64,000 nt of DNA from Pseudomonas putida S13.1.2 (lineage in GTDB: Bacteria > Pseudomonadota > Gammaproteobacteria > Pseudomonadales > Pseudomonadaceae). The stretch spans positions 3,472,001 through 3,536,000 of the forward strand of contig NZ_CP010979.1 in assembly GCF_000498395.2 (NCBI RefSeq), read 5' to 3'. Both the position numbers and the translations under genes were made by a program. Of the stretch, positions 25,240 to 34,929 are shown piece after piece (positions within the stretch are counted from its first letter, which is position 1; the number at the start of each line of letters is the position of its first letter). The notes beneath the pieces are model-generated. The model did no database searches, was not told the origin of the DNA, and worked only from the letters and a program-made list of their open reading frames with translations.

Positions 25240-25800
25240 ATGCAAGACGACGATTTTTCCCTGTTCAAGGCCGAAGTGCGCGGCGTAAAGCCAATCCGCC
25301 ACGACCGCGCCGAAGTCGGCAAGCCCAAGGCCGACCGCCAGAAGCTGGCTGGCCTGCGCCAGGCCGCGACCGTGCGCAGTGACAAGGCCCTGGTAATCGA
25401 CGGCATGTCCGACCAGTTCGTCATCGACGTTGGCGCCGAAGACGAGCTTATGTGGCGCCGCGACGGCGTGCAGGAAGGCCAGCTGCGCAAGCTGAAGCTG
25501 GGGCAGATTCCGTTCGAGGGCAGCCTCGACCTGCACGGCATGACCGTGGAAAAGGCCCGCGAAACCCTGTGGGATTTCATCGCCGAAGCCACCAAGCTGG
25601 AAGTGCGCTGCGTGCGGGTTACCCATGGCAAGGCCGCACGCCTGGACGGCAAGCGCCCGATGATCAAGAGCCACGTCAACACCTGGCTGCGTCAGCACCC
25701 GCAAGTGCTCGGTTTTGCCTCGTGCAGCGCCCGCCACGGCGGCACCGGCGCGGTGTATGTGATGCTCAAGCGAACCATGCTCGAAGGCCGCGACGAGTAA
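25240..25800 (+). CDS. Smr-domain protein (SmrA/YdaL-like nuclease)
   Basis: A 186-residue protein with an N-terminal basic region, the segment LGQIPFEGSLDLHGMTVEKA (LDLHGM motif about residue 97) and the C-terminal Smr core with THGKA (about 128), ARHGGTGAVYVML. These are the MutS2-type Smr motifs. Proteins of this size are stand-alone Smr DNA- or RNA-cleaving enzymes. The ATG at 25240 is preceded by GGAGG. It lies 70 bases before folE on the same strand. Confidence 0.88.
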   Translation: MQDDDFSLFKAEVRGVKPIRHDRAEVGKPKADRQKLAGLRQAATVRSDKALVIDGMSDQFVIDVGAEDELMWRRDGVQEGQLRKLKLGQIPFEGSLDLHGMTVEKARETLWDFIAEATKLEVRCVRVTHGKAARLDGKRPMIKSHVNTWLRQHPQVLGFASCSARHGGTGAVYVMLKRTMLEGRDE

Positions 25801-25870
25801 CGCCGCGCTTGCAGCGCCGCCCTCACCGCCGTAACCTTCGTTTTTGCGATTTTTTCCCACAGGTAGATCC

Positions 25871-26416
25871 ATGTCCCTGGAACAGAACTACACCGAGATC
25901 CTCAGCCAGATTGGCGAGGACGTCTCCCGTGAGGGCCTGCTCGACACGCCCAAGCGGGCTGCAAAGGCCATGAAGTACCTTTGCCGCGGTTATGAGCAAA
26001 CACTGGAAGAAGTCACCAACAACGCGCTGTTCAGCTCTGACAACAGCGAAATGGTGCTGGTCCGGGACATCGAGCTGTATTCGATGTGCGAACACCACAT
26101 GCTGCCGTTCATCGGCAAGGCACACGTGGCCTACCTGCCCAAGGGCAAGGTACTGGGCCTGTCGAAGGTAGCGCGCATCGTCGACATGTATGCCCGCCGC
26201 CTGCAGATCCAGGAAAACCTCAGCCGCCAGATCGCCGACGCCGTGCAGCAGGTAACCGGTGCCGCCGGTGTGGCAGTGGTGGTCGAGGCCAAGCACATGT
26301 GCATGATGATGCGCGGTGTCGAAAAGCAGAACTCGACCATGATCACCTCGGTGATGCTGGGTGAGTTCCGCGAAAACGCCGCCACCCGCAGCGAGTTCCT
26401 CAGCCTGATCAAGTGA
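25871..26416 (+). CDS. folE: GTP cyclohydrolase I
   Basis: A 181-residue enzyme making 7,8-dihydroneopterin triphosphate from GTP, the first step of folate synthesis. The zinc ligands are in [10 protein letters not shown] (about residue 76) and the third Cys in [11 protein letters not shown] (about 145). The central [19 protein letters not shown] is diagnostic. The ATG at 25871 has AGGTAG upstream. An intrinsic terminator at 26432 follows. Pseudomonas often carries more than one folE copy, so this may not be the only one. Confidence 0.97.
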   Translation: MSLEQNYTEILSQIGEDVSREGLLDTPKRAAKAMKYLCRGYEQTLEEVTNNALFSSDNSEMVLVRDIELYSMCEHHMLPFIGKAHVAYLPKGKVLGLSKVARIVDMYARRLQIQENLSRQIADAVQQVTGAAGVAVVVEAKHMCMMMRGVEKQNSTMITSVMLGEFRENAATRSEFLSLIK

Positions 26417-26431
26417 TTGGCTGCTGACCCC

Positions 26432-26458
26432 AAGCCGACCCTGCCGGGTCGGCTTTTG
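26432..26458 (+). terminator. Rho-independent terminator of folE
   Basis: AAGCCGACCC (26432-26441) pairs with GGGTCGGCTT (26446-26455) around a TGCC loop and continues TTG. It lies 15 bases after the folE stop. Confidence 0.85.
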
Positions 26459-26475
26459 CATTTCAGGAGTTGCCC

Positions 26476-26847
26476 ATGATCGTCAAAGCCCTGCGGGTTG
26501 GCCTCGGCCAGCTCATCGTGTTCGGTGACTGGATCAGCCGCCCGGCCAAGCGCAAGCGCGACGCCGCAGCCCAGGCCCGCGTCGAACAAGCGGCCAAGGG
26601 CCTGGCGCTGTACCAGTTCCATGCCTGCCCGTTCTGCGTCAAGACCCGCCGTACCCTGCACCGCCTGAACGTGCCGGTAGCGCTGCGCGATGCAAAGAAT
26701 GACCCGGTGCACCGCCAGGCCCTGCAGGAAGGTGGCGGCCGGGTGAAAGTGCCGTGCCTGCGCATTGAAGAAGCTGGCAAGGTGACCTGGATGTATGAGT
26801 CCAAAGCCATCATCGCCTACCTGGATGAGCGGTTTGCGTCGGCCTGA
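26476..26847 (+). CDS. Glutaredoxin-family protein with N-terminal extension
   Basis: A 123-residue protein. A 40-residue amphipathic or weakly hydrophobic N-terminal part is followed by a glutaredoxin domain with the redox centre ACPFCVKT (about residue 51), the cis-Pro segment GRVKVPCLRI, and a GST_N-like ending with WMYESKAIIAYLDERF. The last block is glutathione-site-like. It probably reduces disulfides with glutathione. AGGAG at 26465-26469 supports the ATG at 26476. Confidence 0.88.
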   Translation: MIVKALRVGLGQLIVFGDWISRPAKRKRDAAAQARVEQAAKGLALYQFHACPFCVKTRRTLHRLNVPVALRDAKNDPVHRQALQEGGGRVKVPCLRIEEAGKVTWMYESKAIIAYLDERFASA

Positions 26848-26861
26848 CTGTTGTTAGCAAT

Positions 26862-26970
26862 CCTGTGCCGGCCCCTTCGCGGGCGCGCCCGCTCCCACAG
26901 GTTTACCGCAGGGCTGAAGCCTGTGCAGTACCTGTGGGAGCGGGCATGCCCGCGAAGAGGCCAGCACAGG
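26862..26970. repeat. Paired inverted REP element (GCGGGC..GCCCGC type)
   Basis: The outer ends CCTGTGCCGGCC and GGCCAGCACAGG flank GCGGGCGCGCCCGC and GCGGGCATGCCCGC cores, 30 bases apart, between convergent genes. Confidence 0.88.
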
Positions 26971-26977
26971 CTGAAAA

Positions 26978-27580
26978 TCAACCCACCATCGGCACGTGCT
27001 GCGGGTGGCTGCTGACCCGCTCCAGCCAGGCCCGCACCGCCGGGTAATCGGCCAGGTCGAACCCGCCCTGCTGCGCCACATGGGTGTAGGCATACAACGC
27101 CACATCGGCAATCGAATACTGCTCACCCACCAGGTAGGGCGTCATCTGCAGTTGCCGCTCCATCACCCTCAGCGCCTTGTAGCCGCCCTTGTGCAGCTTG
27201 CGGTACTCCTCTACCCGTTCATCCGGCAGCCCCAGGTAAAACTGGATGAAGCGCGCCACGGCAATGTACGGCTCATGGCTGTACTGCTCGAAGAACTGCC
27301 ACTGCAACACCTGCGTGCGCAAGCGCGGTTCGCTGGGCAGGAACGCGCTGCCATCGGCCAGGAAGTTGAGAATGGCATTGGACTCCCACAGGTAGCTGCC
27401 GTCTTCCAGCTCTAGCACAGGCACCTTGCCGTTGGGGTTCATCGCCAGAAACTCGGGCGTTTCGGTCTCGCCCTTGAGGATGTCCACCGGGTGCCATTCA
27501 TACGGCCTGCCCAGCAGGCTCAACATCAGCTTGACCTTGTAGCAGTTGCCCGACTGGTAGTCGCCATAGACCTTGTACAT
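26978..27580 (-). CDS. Glutathione S-transferase
   Basis: A 200-residue soluble GST. The N-terminal thioredoxin-like half (1-80) contains YQSGNCYKVKL, with the active Ser/Cys region, and the glutathione-binding block GKVPVLELEDGSYLWESNAI (Glu-Ser pair about residue 66). The C-terminal half is all helical and ends with DYPAVRAWLERV. The ATG at 27580 has GGAGGGG upstream. The role is conjugation or a glutathione-dependent isomerase or peroxidase. It is divergent from the BenE-type gene. Confidence 0.9.
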   Translation of the reverse strand: MYKVYGDYQSGNCYKVKLMLSLLGRPYEWHPVDILKGETETPEFLAMNPNGKVPVLELEDGSYLWESNAILNFLADGSAFLPSEPRLRTQVLQWQFFEQYSHEPYIAVARFIQFYLGLPDERVEEYRKLHKGGYKALRVMERQLQMTPYLVGEQYSIADVALYAYTHVAQQGGFDLADYPAVRAWLERVSSHPQHVPMVG

Positions 27581-27725
27581 CGCCCCTCCCCTCCCAAGCA
27601 GTTTCGCAATTGCGCCCAATAGTTGGCGACTGTACGGCTAAAAGCAATGGCCGCTGTATGGCAAGGATCAATCTTGCGCGCTGTAGTCTGAAAAAACTGC
27701 TTACACCTTTACAAGGACTTTGTTC

Positions 27726-28916
27726 ATGACCGATGCCACTTCCGCACGCCTGCGGCCCCTGGCAGACACATCCCCGTCGGCTGTGGTCGCCGGCTTCATT
27801 GCCATGCTCACCGGCTATACCAGTTCGCTGGTGCTGATGTTCCAGGCCGGCCAGGCAGCCGGGCTGACTACCGCGCAGATCTCGTCGTGGATCTGGGCGC
27901 TGTCGATCGGCATGGCGGTATGCAGCATCGGCCTGTCGCTGCGCTACCGCACCCCCATCACCATCGCCTGGTCTACCCCCGGCGCCGCCTTGCTGATCAC
28001 CAGCCTGGGCGGGGTGAGCTACGGCGAGGCCATTGGTGCCTACATCACCTGTGCCGTGCTGGTGCTCATCTGCGGCCTTACGGGCAGCTTCGAGCGCCTG
28101 GTCAAGCGTATACCGGCCTCGCTGGCCTCGGCGTTGCTGGCGGGCATCCTGTTCAAGATTGGTAGCGAAATTTTTGTGGCGGCGCAGCACCGCACATTGC
28201 TGGTGCTGGGCATGTTCTTCAGCTACCTGCTGGTCAAGCGCCTGTCGCCACGCTACTGCGTGCTGGCCGCGCTGCTGGTGGGCACGGCATTGTCCGGCGC
28301 CCTGGGCCTGCTGGACTTCAGCGGCTTCCACCTGGAAGTGGCCAAGCCGGTATGGACCACACCGAGCTTTTCGCTGGCGGCCACCATCAGCATTGGCATT
28401 CCGCTGTTCGTGGTGGCCATGACCTCGCAGAACATGCCCGGCGTAGCCGTGCTGCGTGCCGACGGCTACCAAGTGCCGGCCTCGCCGCTGATATCGGCCA
28501 CCGGCTTTGCCTCATTGCTGCTGGCGCCATTCGGTTCGCACGGGGTCAACCTGGCGGCGATCAGCGCGGCGATCTGCACCGGGCCACACGCCCACGAAGA
28601 CCCGAGCAAACGCTACACCGCCGCGGTGTGGTGCGGGATTTTCTACGGCATTGCCGGGGTGTTCGGGGCGACGTTGGCGGCGCTGTTTGCAGCGTTGCCG
28701 AAAGAGCTGGTGCTGTCGATTGCCGCGCTGGCGCTGTTTGGTTCGATCATGAACGGGCTGACCGTGGCCATGAGCGAAGCGCGCGAGCGCGAAGCGGCAG
28801 TGATTACCTTCATGGTCACCGCCTCGGGGCTTACGCTGTTCTCGATTGGCTCGGCGTTCTGGGGGATTGTGGCGGGGGTGCTGGCCTTGATGATTCTCAA
28901 CCCGCGCAAGGCCTGA
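27726..28916 (+). CDS. BenE-family benzoate/H+ symporter-like transporter
   Basis: A 396-residue inner-membrane protein with about 12 hydrophobic segments. It shows the BenE signatures GYTSSLVLMFQAGQAAGLT, ITIAWSTPGAALLIT, and TSQNMPGVAVLRADGY in the middle of the protein. AAGGA precedes the ATG at 27726. BenE proteins take up aromatic acids with protons. No benzoate-degradation genes are beside it, so another carboxylic or purine-like substrate is possible. It is divergent from the GST gene. Confidence 0.88.
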   Translation: MTDATSARLRPLADTSPSAVVAGFIAMLTGYTSSLVLMFQAGQAAGLTTAQISSWIWALSIGMAVCSIGLSLRYRTPITIAWSTPGAALLITSLGGVSYGEAIGAYITCAVLVLICGLTGSFERLVKRIPASLASALLAGILFKIGSEIFVAAQHRTLLVLGMFFSYLLVKRLSPRYCVLAALLVGTALSGALGLLDFSGFHLEVAKPVWTTPSFSLAATISIGIPLFVVAMTSQNMPGVAVLRADGYQVPASPLISATGFASLLLAPFGSHGVNLAAISAAICTGPHAHEDPSKRYTAAVWCGIFYGIAGVFGATLAALFAALPKELVLSIAALALFGSIMNGLTVAMSEAREREAAVITFMVTASGLTLFSIGSAFWGIVAGVLALMILNPRKA

Positions 28917-28927
28917 GTTATTTATTG

Positions 28928-29036
28928 CCTGTACTGGCCCCTTCGCGGGTAAACCCGCTCCCACAGGTATAGCGCTGTTCTCAAGCCAGTGATATCCCTG
29001 TGGGAGCGGGTTTACCCGCGAAGAGGCCGGTACAGG
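28928..29036. repeat. Paired inverted REP element (GCGGGTAAACCCGC type)
   Basis: The outer ends CCTGTACTGGCC and GGCCGGTACAGG flank GCGGGTAAACCCGC cores, between the convergent transporter and chemoreceptor genes. Confidence 0.88.
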
Positions 29037-29058
29037 CGACAGATACTCATGGCCAGGC

Positions 29059-30999
29059 TCACAACCTGAAATGCCCCACCATCCCCTTCAAATCGGTACC
29101 CAACTGCGCCAGCTCCACACTCGACCGGGCATTGTCCTGCATCGCCAGCGCGGCCTGGTCCGCACTGCCGCGGATCTGCGTGACGCTGCGGCTGATCTCT
29201 TCCGCCACCGAGCTCTGCTGCTCGGCCGCCGCGGCAATCTGCTGGTTCATCTGCTGGATCAATGAAACCGCAGCCGCAATGCTGCCCAGCGCGCTCTCGG
29301 TGTGCAGCGCATCAGCCACCGCCAACCGCACCAGCTCGGTACTGCCACGGATCTGCGCCACCGACTGCTGGGCGTTTCCGCGCAAGCTGGCAACCAGTAC
29401 CTCGATCTGCTCGGTAGACTGCCGGGTACGCCGCGCCAACGCACGCACCTCGTCGGCCACCACGGCAAAACCACGCCCCTGCTCGCCAGCGCGGGCGGCC
29501 TCGATGGCGGCGTTCAGCGCCAGCAGGTTGGTCTGCTCGGCCACGCTCTTGATCACCTCCAGCACGTCGCCAATGGTGTGGATTTCGGCACTGAGGCTGT
29601 CGATACCGGCGCTGGCCGTTTCCGCTGCCGCCGCCAACTGCTCGATGCGCTGCATGCTCTGACGCACCACCTGTTGCCCCGACCCGACCTTGTCGTCCGC
29701 CGCCTGGGCCGCCTGCGCCGCTTGCTCGGCATTGCGCGCCACATCGTGCACGGTGGCAGTCATCTGCTGCATGGCGGTGGCCACCTGCTCGGTTTCCTCC
29801 TTCTGGCTGCCCACCTCACGGTTGGTCTGCTCGGTGACTGCCGATAACGCCTGGGCGTTGCCAGCCAGTTGTTCGATGCCTTGCTGCAAGCCGCTGACAA
29901 TGCCCGAAAGGCCCGCCGCCATCTGCTGCATAGCCTGCATCAACTGCCCCACCTCGTCACGCCGCGGGGCCTGTGCATCAAAGCCAAGCTCGCCAGCGGC
30001 TATGCGCTGGGCGCGGGCAATCACATGCTTGAGTGGGCCCACCACCGCGCGGGTAATCAGCCAAGCGGCCAGCACACCCACCAGCAGCGCCAGGCCGGTG
30101 GCCAGGGCAATGGCCACGGCATTGCGTTGCAGTTCGCCCTGCAGGGCCTGCTGCTGCCCCAGGTAGGCCTGGTCGACCCTGCCGGTGACCTGCTCGGCAC
30201 TGGCCTGCAACTGGGCTTTGAGCCCCTGCTCACGGGCCAGCTGGTCGGTGTATTCGTTGAGTTTTTCCGAGAAACTGCCAATGTGCCCTGCCACTTCGCC
30301 CAGCACGCTCTGGTAGCCGGCATCACTGACCGCGCCCTGCAACTGGCCAACCAGGCTGGCGGCCTCCACCGTCTGGGCAATACGCGCCTGGCTTACGCCC
30401 TCTTCGCCCTTGCGGCTTTTTTCCAGGCGTACCCGCGCTTCGTCCATGGCCTGCAACATCAGCCGCGACACCTGCGCCACCTGTGCAGCCTGCTCAAGAA
30501 ACTCGCCCCCCTGCTGGCCCTGGGACTGCTTGAGGGTATACACGCCGTCATCGGCCAGGCCGGCCTGCAGCACATCCAGGTTATTGGCGACGCTGGACAC
30601 CGACCAGCTGGCCATGTCCAGCGCCAGCTCCTTGGCCTGCACCGCCGCTACAAAAGCCTCGAACGCCTGGCCGTAGGCAGCCAGGTCGGTTTCGGCCGCC
30701 CCCAATGCCGGCAGGCCACGGGCGCGCTCGGCCAGGCCCTGCACACCACTGCGCAAGGCCTCGGCCTGCTGGATATCGGAGCGTAGGGCAAATGCCTGCT
30801 CATGCTGACGCAAGCGCAGCAGGTCGGTATTGAATTGTGCCAGTTGGCGCAAACTGTCGAAGCGCTGGCCAACGCTGTGCAGTGCGGCGATACCGATGGC
30901 CGCCACCGCCAGGGTCAGCACCAGCACCAAGGCAAAGCCCAGGCCGAGTTTGCGGGCCATGCCCAGGTTGGCCAGCACACTGTGCTTGCTCGCGCCCAT
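29059..30999 (-). CDS. Methyl-accepting chemotaxis receptor (HBM-type sensor)
   Basis: A 646-residue chemoreceptor. TM1 is at about 18-41 and TM2 at about 290-312. Between them lies a periplasmic all-helical domain of about 250 residues, a size that fits the helical bimodular (HBM) ligand domain known from McpS-like receptors of P. putida. A HAMP domain (about 313-365) and the cytoplasmic signalling hairpin follow, with the invariant tip [20 protein letters not shown]. There is no C-terminal CheR pentapeptide. The ATG at 30999 has AAGGGG upstream. HBM receptors often bind organic acids; the ligand here is unknown. Confidence 0.9.
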   Translation of the reverse strand: MGASKHSVLANLGMARKLGLGFALVLVLTLAVAAIGIAALHSVGQRFDSLRQLAQFNTDLLRLRQHEQAFALRSDIQQAEALRSGVQGLAERARGLPALGAAETDLAAYGQAFEAFVAAVQAKELALDMASWSVSSVANNLDVLQAGLADDGVYTLKQSQGQQGGEFLEQAAQVAQVSRLMLQAMDEARVRLEKSRKGEEGVSQARIAQTVEAASLVGQLQGAVSDAGYQSVLGEVAGHIGSFSEKLNEYTDQLAREQGLKAQLQASAEQVTGRVDQAYLGQQQALQGELQRNAVAIALATGLALLVGVLAAWLITRAVVGPLKHVIARAQRIAAGELGFDAQAPRRDEVGQLMQAMQQMAAGLSGIVSGLQQGIEQLAGNAQALSAVTEQTNREVGSQKEETEQVATAMQQMTATVHDVARNAEQAAQAAQAADDKVGSGQQVVRQSMQRIEQLAAAAETASAGIDSLSAEIHTIGDVLEVIKSVAEQTNLLALNAAIEAARAGEQGRGFAVVADEVRALARRTRQSTEQIEVLVASLRGNAQQSVAQIRGSTELVRLAVADALHTESALGSIAAAVSLIQQMNQQIAAAAEQQSSVAEEISRSVTQIRGSADQAALAMQDNARSSVELAQLGTDLKGMVGHFRL

Positions 31000-31404
31000 C
31001 GCCGATTCCCCTTCTGCTTGCGAGGTTATCCCGAAGGCCAAGGGTGGCAACGTTGCCCGCCGATGAACAAGGGGCTGGCGTCAGAATAGTGTCAAATAGC
31101 TATGGCTTGTCGCTTTTAGCTGCATCGAGGTCGGTTTTGATCACCGCCGCGTCCGCCATCATCAAGCCAATAATTTTAGTTCAGTACTGCACCACGCCAG
31201 GCCCTCGGCCCAATCAAATTGAAGCAAGCTCACCCGCAAGTTATTCCAATAACACATTTATATAAACGACTTTGACGCCATAATTTTTACGCCAAGAGTG
31301 GGGCAAGAAAAAATATTAAATGGCCACTATTCAATTTAAAAACAGCGCTATCGTGATCGGTAACTGGCCCGCTTCGGACCCGTCGTGCCCTCTGGAGCCT
31401 TTTC
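31000..31404. other. Intergenic region without a supported gene
   Basis: This region is A+T-richer than its flanks, especially 31240-31340. It separates the divergent chemoreceptor and outer-membrane-protein genes and should contain both promoters. A 20-codon minus-strand reading (from about 31171) ends near 31112, but it has no ribosome site and no recognised homology, so it is not called. Confidence 0.4.
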
Positions 31405-32148
31405 ATGAAAACAGCCCTGTTGACTGCTGTGGTTTCCCCGTTGCTGCTGGTTACGCTGCCCTTGGTAGGCCATGCCGCAACTTCTACTGCACCGTTATTG
31501 AGCATTGGTGTGCAAGGAAGTTACACACAGTTGGAATTGAACGGGCGTGACAATGAAAACGACGACATGCCAGAAGGCGGGCTATTCATAAACTTCGGCA
31601 ACAAGATGACGGCAATAGAAGGGCCGATTTACCAGGCAGAAGCCAGCGGCATGTACTCGAAAAAGCAGAACCAGAAGCTCAAGGACGGCCAGGCCGACCT
31701 GGACCTGGGCTGGCGCCTGGCACTGAGCGAACGCCATTCCGTCGACCTGCTGCTGGGTGCCGGCTATAAATGGAACCGCCTGCAACCCAATACCAGCCGC
31801 TATGACGTGGACCTGACCAACCGCACGCCGTTCGGCAAAATTGCGGCGGGCTACAATTACCGTTTCAATAATGCCACCTTGCGTTTTGAAGCCGGTATTC
31901 GCCATGTTATCAACGGTGATTCGCAACTGGAAATACATGGCATCAGCCGTGAAGACGTCGACCTGAACGATACCAACAACCCGTTTGCCGAACTTAGCGT
32001 GCTGTTCAACCAGGACGGCGCAGTGCCAATACTCGCTTCGCTTTACTTCAGCCGCTACAACTATGAACTGGACGGCCAGTTTGTGATGGCTGACGCCGAC
32101 GAACAAACCCGCGATGAGTATGGCCTGAAAGTAGGCATCAGCTTTTAA
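31405..32148 (+). CDS. Outer-membrane beta-barrel protein of unknown function
   Basis: A 247-residue exported protein. A signal peptide (about 1-24, GHAAT) is followed by alternating amphipathic strands and the C-terminal Phe of GLKVGISF, typical of a small barrel of 8-10 strands. No OmpA C-terminal domain is present. GGAG at 31391-31394 supports the ATG at 31405. The last 11 bases overlap the convergent MocR gene. I do not recognise the family. It could be an OmpW- or PagL-like barrel, but no diagnostic residues were found. Confidence 0.75.
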   Translation: MKTALLTAVVSPLLLVTLPLVGHAATSTAPLLSIGVQGSYTQLELNGRDNENDDMPEGGLFINFGNKMTAIEGPIYQAEASGMYSKKQNQKLKDGQADLDLGWRLALSERHSVDLLLGAGYKWNRLQPNTSRYDVDLTNRTPFGKIAAGYNYRFNNATLRFEAGIRHVINGDSQLEIHGISREDVDLNDTNNPFAELSVLFNQDGAVPILASLYFSRYNYELDGQFVMADADEQTRDEYGLKVGISF

Positions 32149-33547
32149 CCGGGCTGCCGGGTAACTGCCCGGCCTGTTCCAGAAAGGCTTGGGCGCGGGC
32201 ATCCTGCCCATAGGCGACGTTGATGCGCAGCCAGTCACTGTTGGCGCCTTGGTAATCGAAGGCACTGCCGGGGGTAAGCAACACGGCATGCGCCAGCGCC
32301 AGGCGCTCCAGGCTGGTGAAGCCCTGCCCCGGCATGCGCGCCCAGACGAACATGCCGCCATACGGCTCGCAGAACACTTGCCAGCCCCATTGTTCCAGCT
32401 GCCGCAGCAAGCGGGCCATGTGCTGGCCCAGGCGCACACGCAGGCGCTGCGCACTCTTGCGGTAACTGCCATTGGCCAGCATTTGCCCCACGACCTGCTC
32501 CGCAAAGCGCGACGTGCCAATGCCGCTGACCATCTTCAGCTCGGCCAGGCGCGCCAGCAGCGCAGGCTCGGCGACCAGGTAGCCAACCCGCAACGAGCTG
32601 CTGAGGGTTTTCGAGAAGCTGGCCATGTAGATCACACGCCGCTCGCTGTCGAGGGTGGCCAGGCGCGTGGCCGGGCCCTCCTGGAAGTCAGCGTAGATAT
32701 CGTCCTCGATAATGCGCAGGTTGTGCTCACGGGCCAGCTCCAGCAGGCGGTAGGCCACCTTGGGCGTGAGGCTGGTGCCAGTGGGGTTGTGGTACAGGCT
32801 GTTGATGAACAGGCAGCGCGGCTGGTGCGTGGCCAGCAGGGCTTCGAGGGCGGCCAGGTCCGGCCCCTGCGCAGTACGAGGTACCGGCAGCATGTGCACC
32901 TGGTGCTGGCGCAGCAGGTTGTACAGGTTGTAGTAACCGGGGTTTTCCACCAGCACCGTGTCGCCCGGGCGCAGCAGGGTGCGTACCAGCAGGTCGAGGC
33001 CATGGCTGGCGCCGTGCGTGGTGAGGATGCTCTCCAGGCCGGCGGCAATGCCCAGTTGCGCCAGGCGCTTGTGCAACTGCTGGCGCAGGCTGGCCAGGCC
33101 CAGGGGTGGGCAGTAGTCGAACAGGTCTTGCGGGATGCCGCGGCTCACCTGCCGCACCGCGTGGGCCAGCTCGGTTGCAGCGCGCCAACTGCTGGGCAGC
33201 CAGCCGCAGCCCAGCTTCAGCAACTCGTCATGGCCCTCGCGAAACTGCCGCCAGTTGCCGTCGCCAGCCTCACCCCAAGGTTGCGTATCGTCTATCGCCG
33301 GCCCGGGCTTGCGCTCGGCGACGAAAAACCCAGTGCCGTGGCGGGCCTCCAGCCAGCCGCTGGCGACCAGGCGGTCGTACGCCTCGATCACACAGGACGC
33401 GCTGACCGCCTGGCTGCGGGCCAGCGCGCGGATCGATGGCAGGCGGGCGCCGGGGCGCAGGCGTTGCTGGTCGATCCAGGCTTGCAGGTGGTGGGTGAGT
33501 TGCTGCACCAACGGGGTGGTGCTGGTGCGGTCGAGGGGAAAGTGCAT
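32138..33547 (-). CDS. MocR-type regulator (GntR HTH + aminotransferase domain)
   Basis: A 469-residue protein with an N-terminal GntR winged helix (about 10-75, LRPGARLPSIRALARSQAVS) and a fold-type I PLP aminotransferase-like domain. The PLP lysine is in SFSKTLSSSLRVGY (about residue 298) and the substrate Asn/Asp region in YHNPTGTSLTPK and IIEDDIYADF. MocR regulators bind PLP and usually control a neighbouring gene. The divergent MFS gene at 33772 is the likely target. The ATG at 33547 begins the HTH region; longer readings run into the REP pair. Confidence 0.9.
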   Translation of the reverse strand: MHFPLDRTSTTPLVQQLTHHLQAWIDQQRLRPGARLPSIRALARSQAVSASCVIEAYDRLVASGWLEARHGTGFFVAERKPGPAIDDTQPWGEAGDGNWRQFREGHDELLKLGCGWLPSSWRAATELAHAVRQVSRGIPQDLFDYCPPLGLASLRQQLHKRLAQLGIAAGLESILTTHGASHGLDLLVRTLLRPGDTVLVENPGYYNLYNLLRQHQVHMLPVPRTAQGPDLAALEALLATHQPRCLFINSLYHNPTGTSLTPKVAYRLLELAREHNLRIIEDDIYADFQEGPATRLATLDSERRVIYMASFSKTLSSSLRVGYLVAEPALLARLAELKMVSGIGTSRFAEQVVGQMLANGSYRKSAQRLRVRLGQHMARLLRQLEQWGWQVFCEPYGGMFVWARMPGQGFTSLERLALAHAVLLTPGSAFDYQGANSDWLRINVAYGQDARAQAFLEQAGQLPGSPVKS

Positions 33548-33644
33548 GGGCCAGGTGTTCGCAAATTTTGAGCGAACAGTTAAGCATAAATGGAGTGATG
33601 GTGTGTATGGCAGGGGGAATGGGCTGGCATCAGAGTGAGCAGGC

Positions 33645-33740
33645 CCGGCCCTTCGCGGGTAAACCCGCTCCCACAGGCTTCGCACTGCACTCGCGGCTGT
33701 GGTGATCCTGTGGGAGCGGGCTTACCCGCGAAAGGGCCGG
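33645..33740. repeat. Paired inverted REP element inside a divergent promoter
   Basis: GGCCCTTCGCGGGTAAACCC and its inverted copy ending at 33740 lie between the divergent MocR and MFS genes, 31 bases before the MFS start. This is an unusual position for a REP pair. Confidence 0.85.
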
Positions 33741-33771
33741 TACAACCACTAGAGAAACCAGGACACTACCC

Positions 33772-34929
33772 ATGCCCTCCGCCCCGGCCCGCTTGGCCTT
33801 CGCCCTTTGCCTGATTACCCTGGCCGTCAACCTGCAGGCCCCGCTGTACATCACCTACGCCGACCTTTCTGGCCAGGGCGCCGCTGCCACCGCGGTGGCC
33901 TTCTCTGGCTATGTGCTGGGCGTGCTGCCGGTGCTGCTGGCCTTGGGCGGCCTGGCCGACCGGGTCGGGCGCCGGCCACTGATCGTGGCGGCCCTCGCCC
34001 TGTCGATGGTCGCCACCGTGCTGATGCTGCTGGCGCCCAGCCTGCAAACCTTGGGCCTGGCGCGGCTGTTCCTGGGCCTGGGCACCGGGCTGGCCTCGGC
34101 CACAGCCACCGCCTACATGGGCGAACTGATGGGCGGCGAGCACACCACCCGCGCGGCCAACTGGGTCACCGCCAGCACCTCGCTGGGCTTCGGCCTGGGG
34201 GCAGCACTGACCAGCCTGTTCCTGCTACGGGGCCCCAGCCTCACCCCAGGCAGCTTCCACCTGCACCTGCTGTTGGCGGCCCTGGCCATCGTGCTGGCAT
34301 GGCGCCTGCCCGACCCGCGCCAAGCCCAGCGCAGCCCTATGCTGCGCCTGCCCTGCTACCCGCGAGGCAGCGTGGTCTATGGCCTGGCCATTTTGCTGGC
34401 GTGGGCCTGCGTGGGGCTGGTGATTGCCTTGCTGCCAGGCATTCTGCGCCAGCATGGCCTTAGCGCCTGGTCAGGGTTCTCCACCTTCTGCGTCATCAGC
34501 TGCGGGCTACTGTTCCAGCCCATGGCCCGGCGCCTGAGCAGCCGCACGGCCACATTGCTGGGGCTGCTGATACTGCCGTGCAGCTATGCGGTGCTGGCCT
34601 GGGGCGCGAACAGCGGGCAGTTGAGTGCGGTGTTGCTGGGTGCGGTGGCGGCCAGCAGTGCGTGCTACGGGTTTATCTACCTGGGCGGGCTGGCCGCGGT
34701 GAACCAGCTGGCCGGCAGCGAGAAAACACGGGCCAGTGCCGGGTTCTTTCTGCTGGCCTACCTGGGGTTCAGCTTGCCGGTAATCTTTACCGGGTTGCTG
34801 AGTGACCGGTTGGGGTCACAGGTGGCGCTGCTGGTGTTTGGCGGGGTGTTGGTGGTGGGCTGTGCAGCGGTGGGGCTGGCATTGCTGTCGGGCTCAATGA
34901 AAGCCGCCCAGGCAGCGCGGTCGGTGTAG
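33772..34929 (+). CDS. MFS transporter
   Basis: A 385-residue membrane protein with 12 predicted helices. The loop 2-3 motif is GGLADRVGRRPL (about residue 60). The N-terminus is short, and helix 4 is followed by AYMGELMGGEHTTRAANW, as in sugar/drug efflux MFS proteins. AGGA precedes the ATG at 33772. It is divergent from the MocR-type regulator, which probably controls it. The substrate is unknown; MocR-linked exporters often handle amines or amino-acid derivatives. Confidence 0.85.
   Translation: MPSAPARLAFALCLITLAVNLQAPLYITYADLSGQGAAATAVAFSGYVLGVLPVLLALGGLADRVGRRPLIVAALALSMVATVLMLLAPSLQTLGLARLFLGLGTGLASATATAYMGELMGGEHTTRAANWVTASTSLGFGLGAALTSLFLLRGPSLTPGSFHLHLLLAALAIVLAWRLPDPRQAQRSPMLRLPCYPRGSVVYGLAILLAWACVGLVIALLPGILRQHGLSAWSGFSTFCVISCGLLFQPMARRLSSRTATLLGLLILPCSYAVLAWGANSGQLSAVLLGAVAASSACYGFIYLGGLAAVNQLAGSEKTRASAGFFLLAYLGFSLPVIFTGLLSDRLGSQVALLVFGGVLVVGCAAVGLALLSGSMKAAQAARSV

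Noticed and set aside
31112-31171. A 20-codon minus-strand peptide upstream of the chemoreceptor
   Set aside because: It has no ribosome site and a stop lies just upstream in frame. There is not enough support to call a gene.
32189-33571. A 460-codon plus-strand open frame
   Set aside because: It is antisense to the MocR gene, whose HTH and PLP motifs are clear on the other strand.
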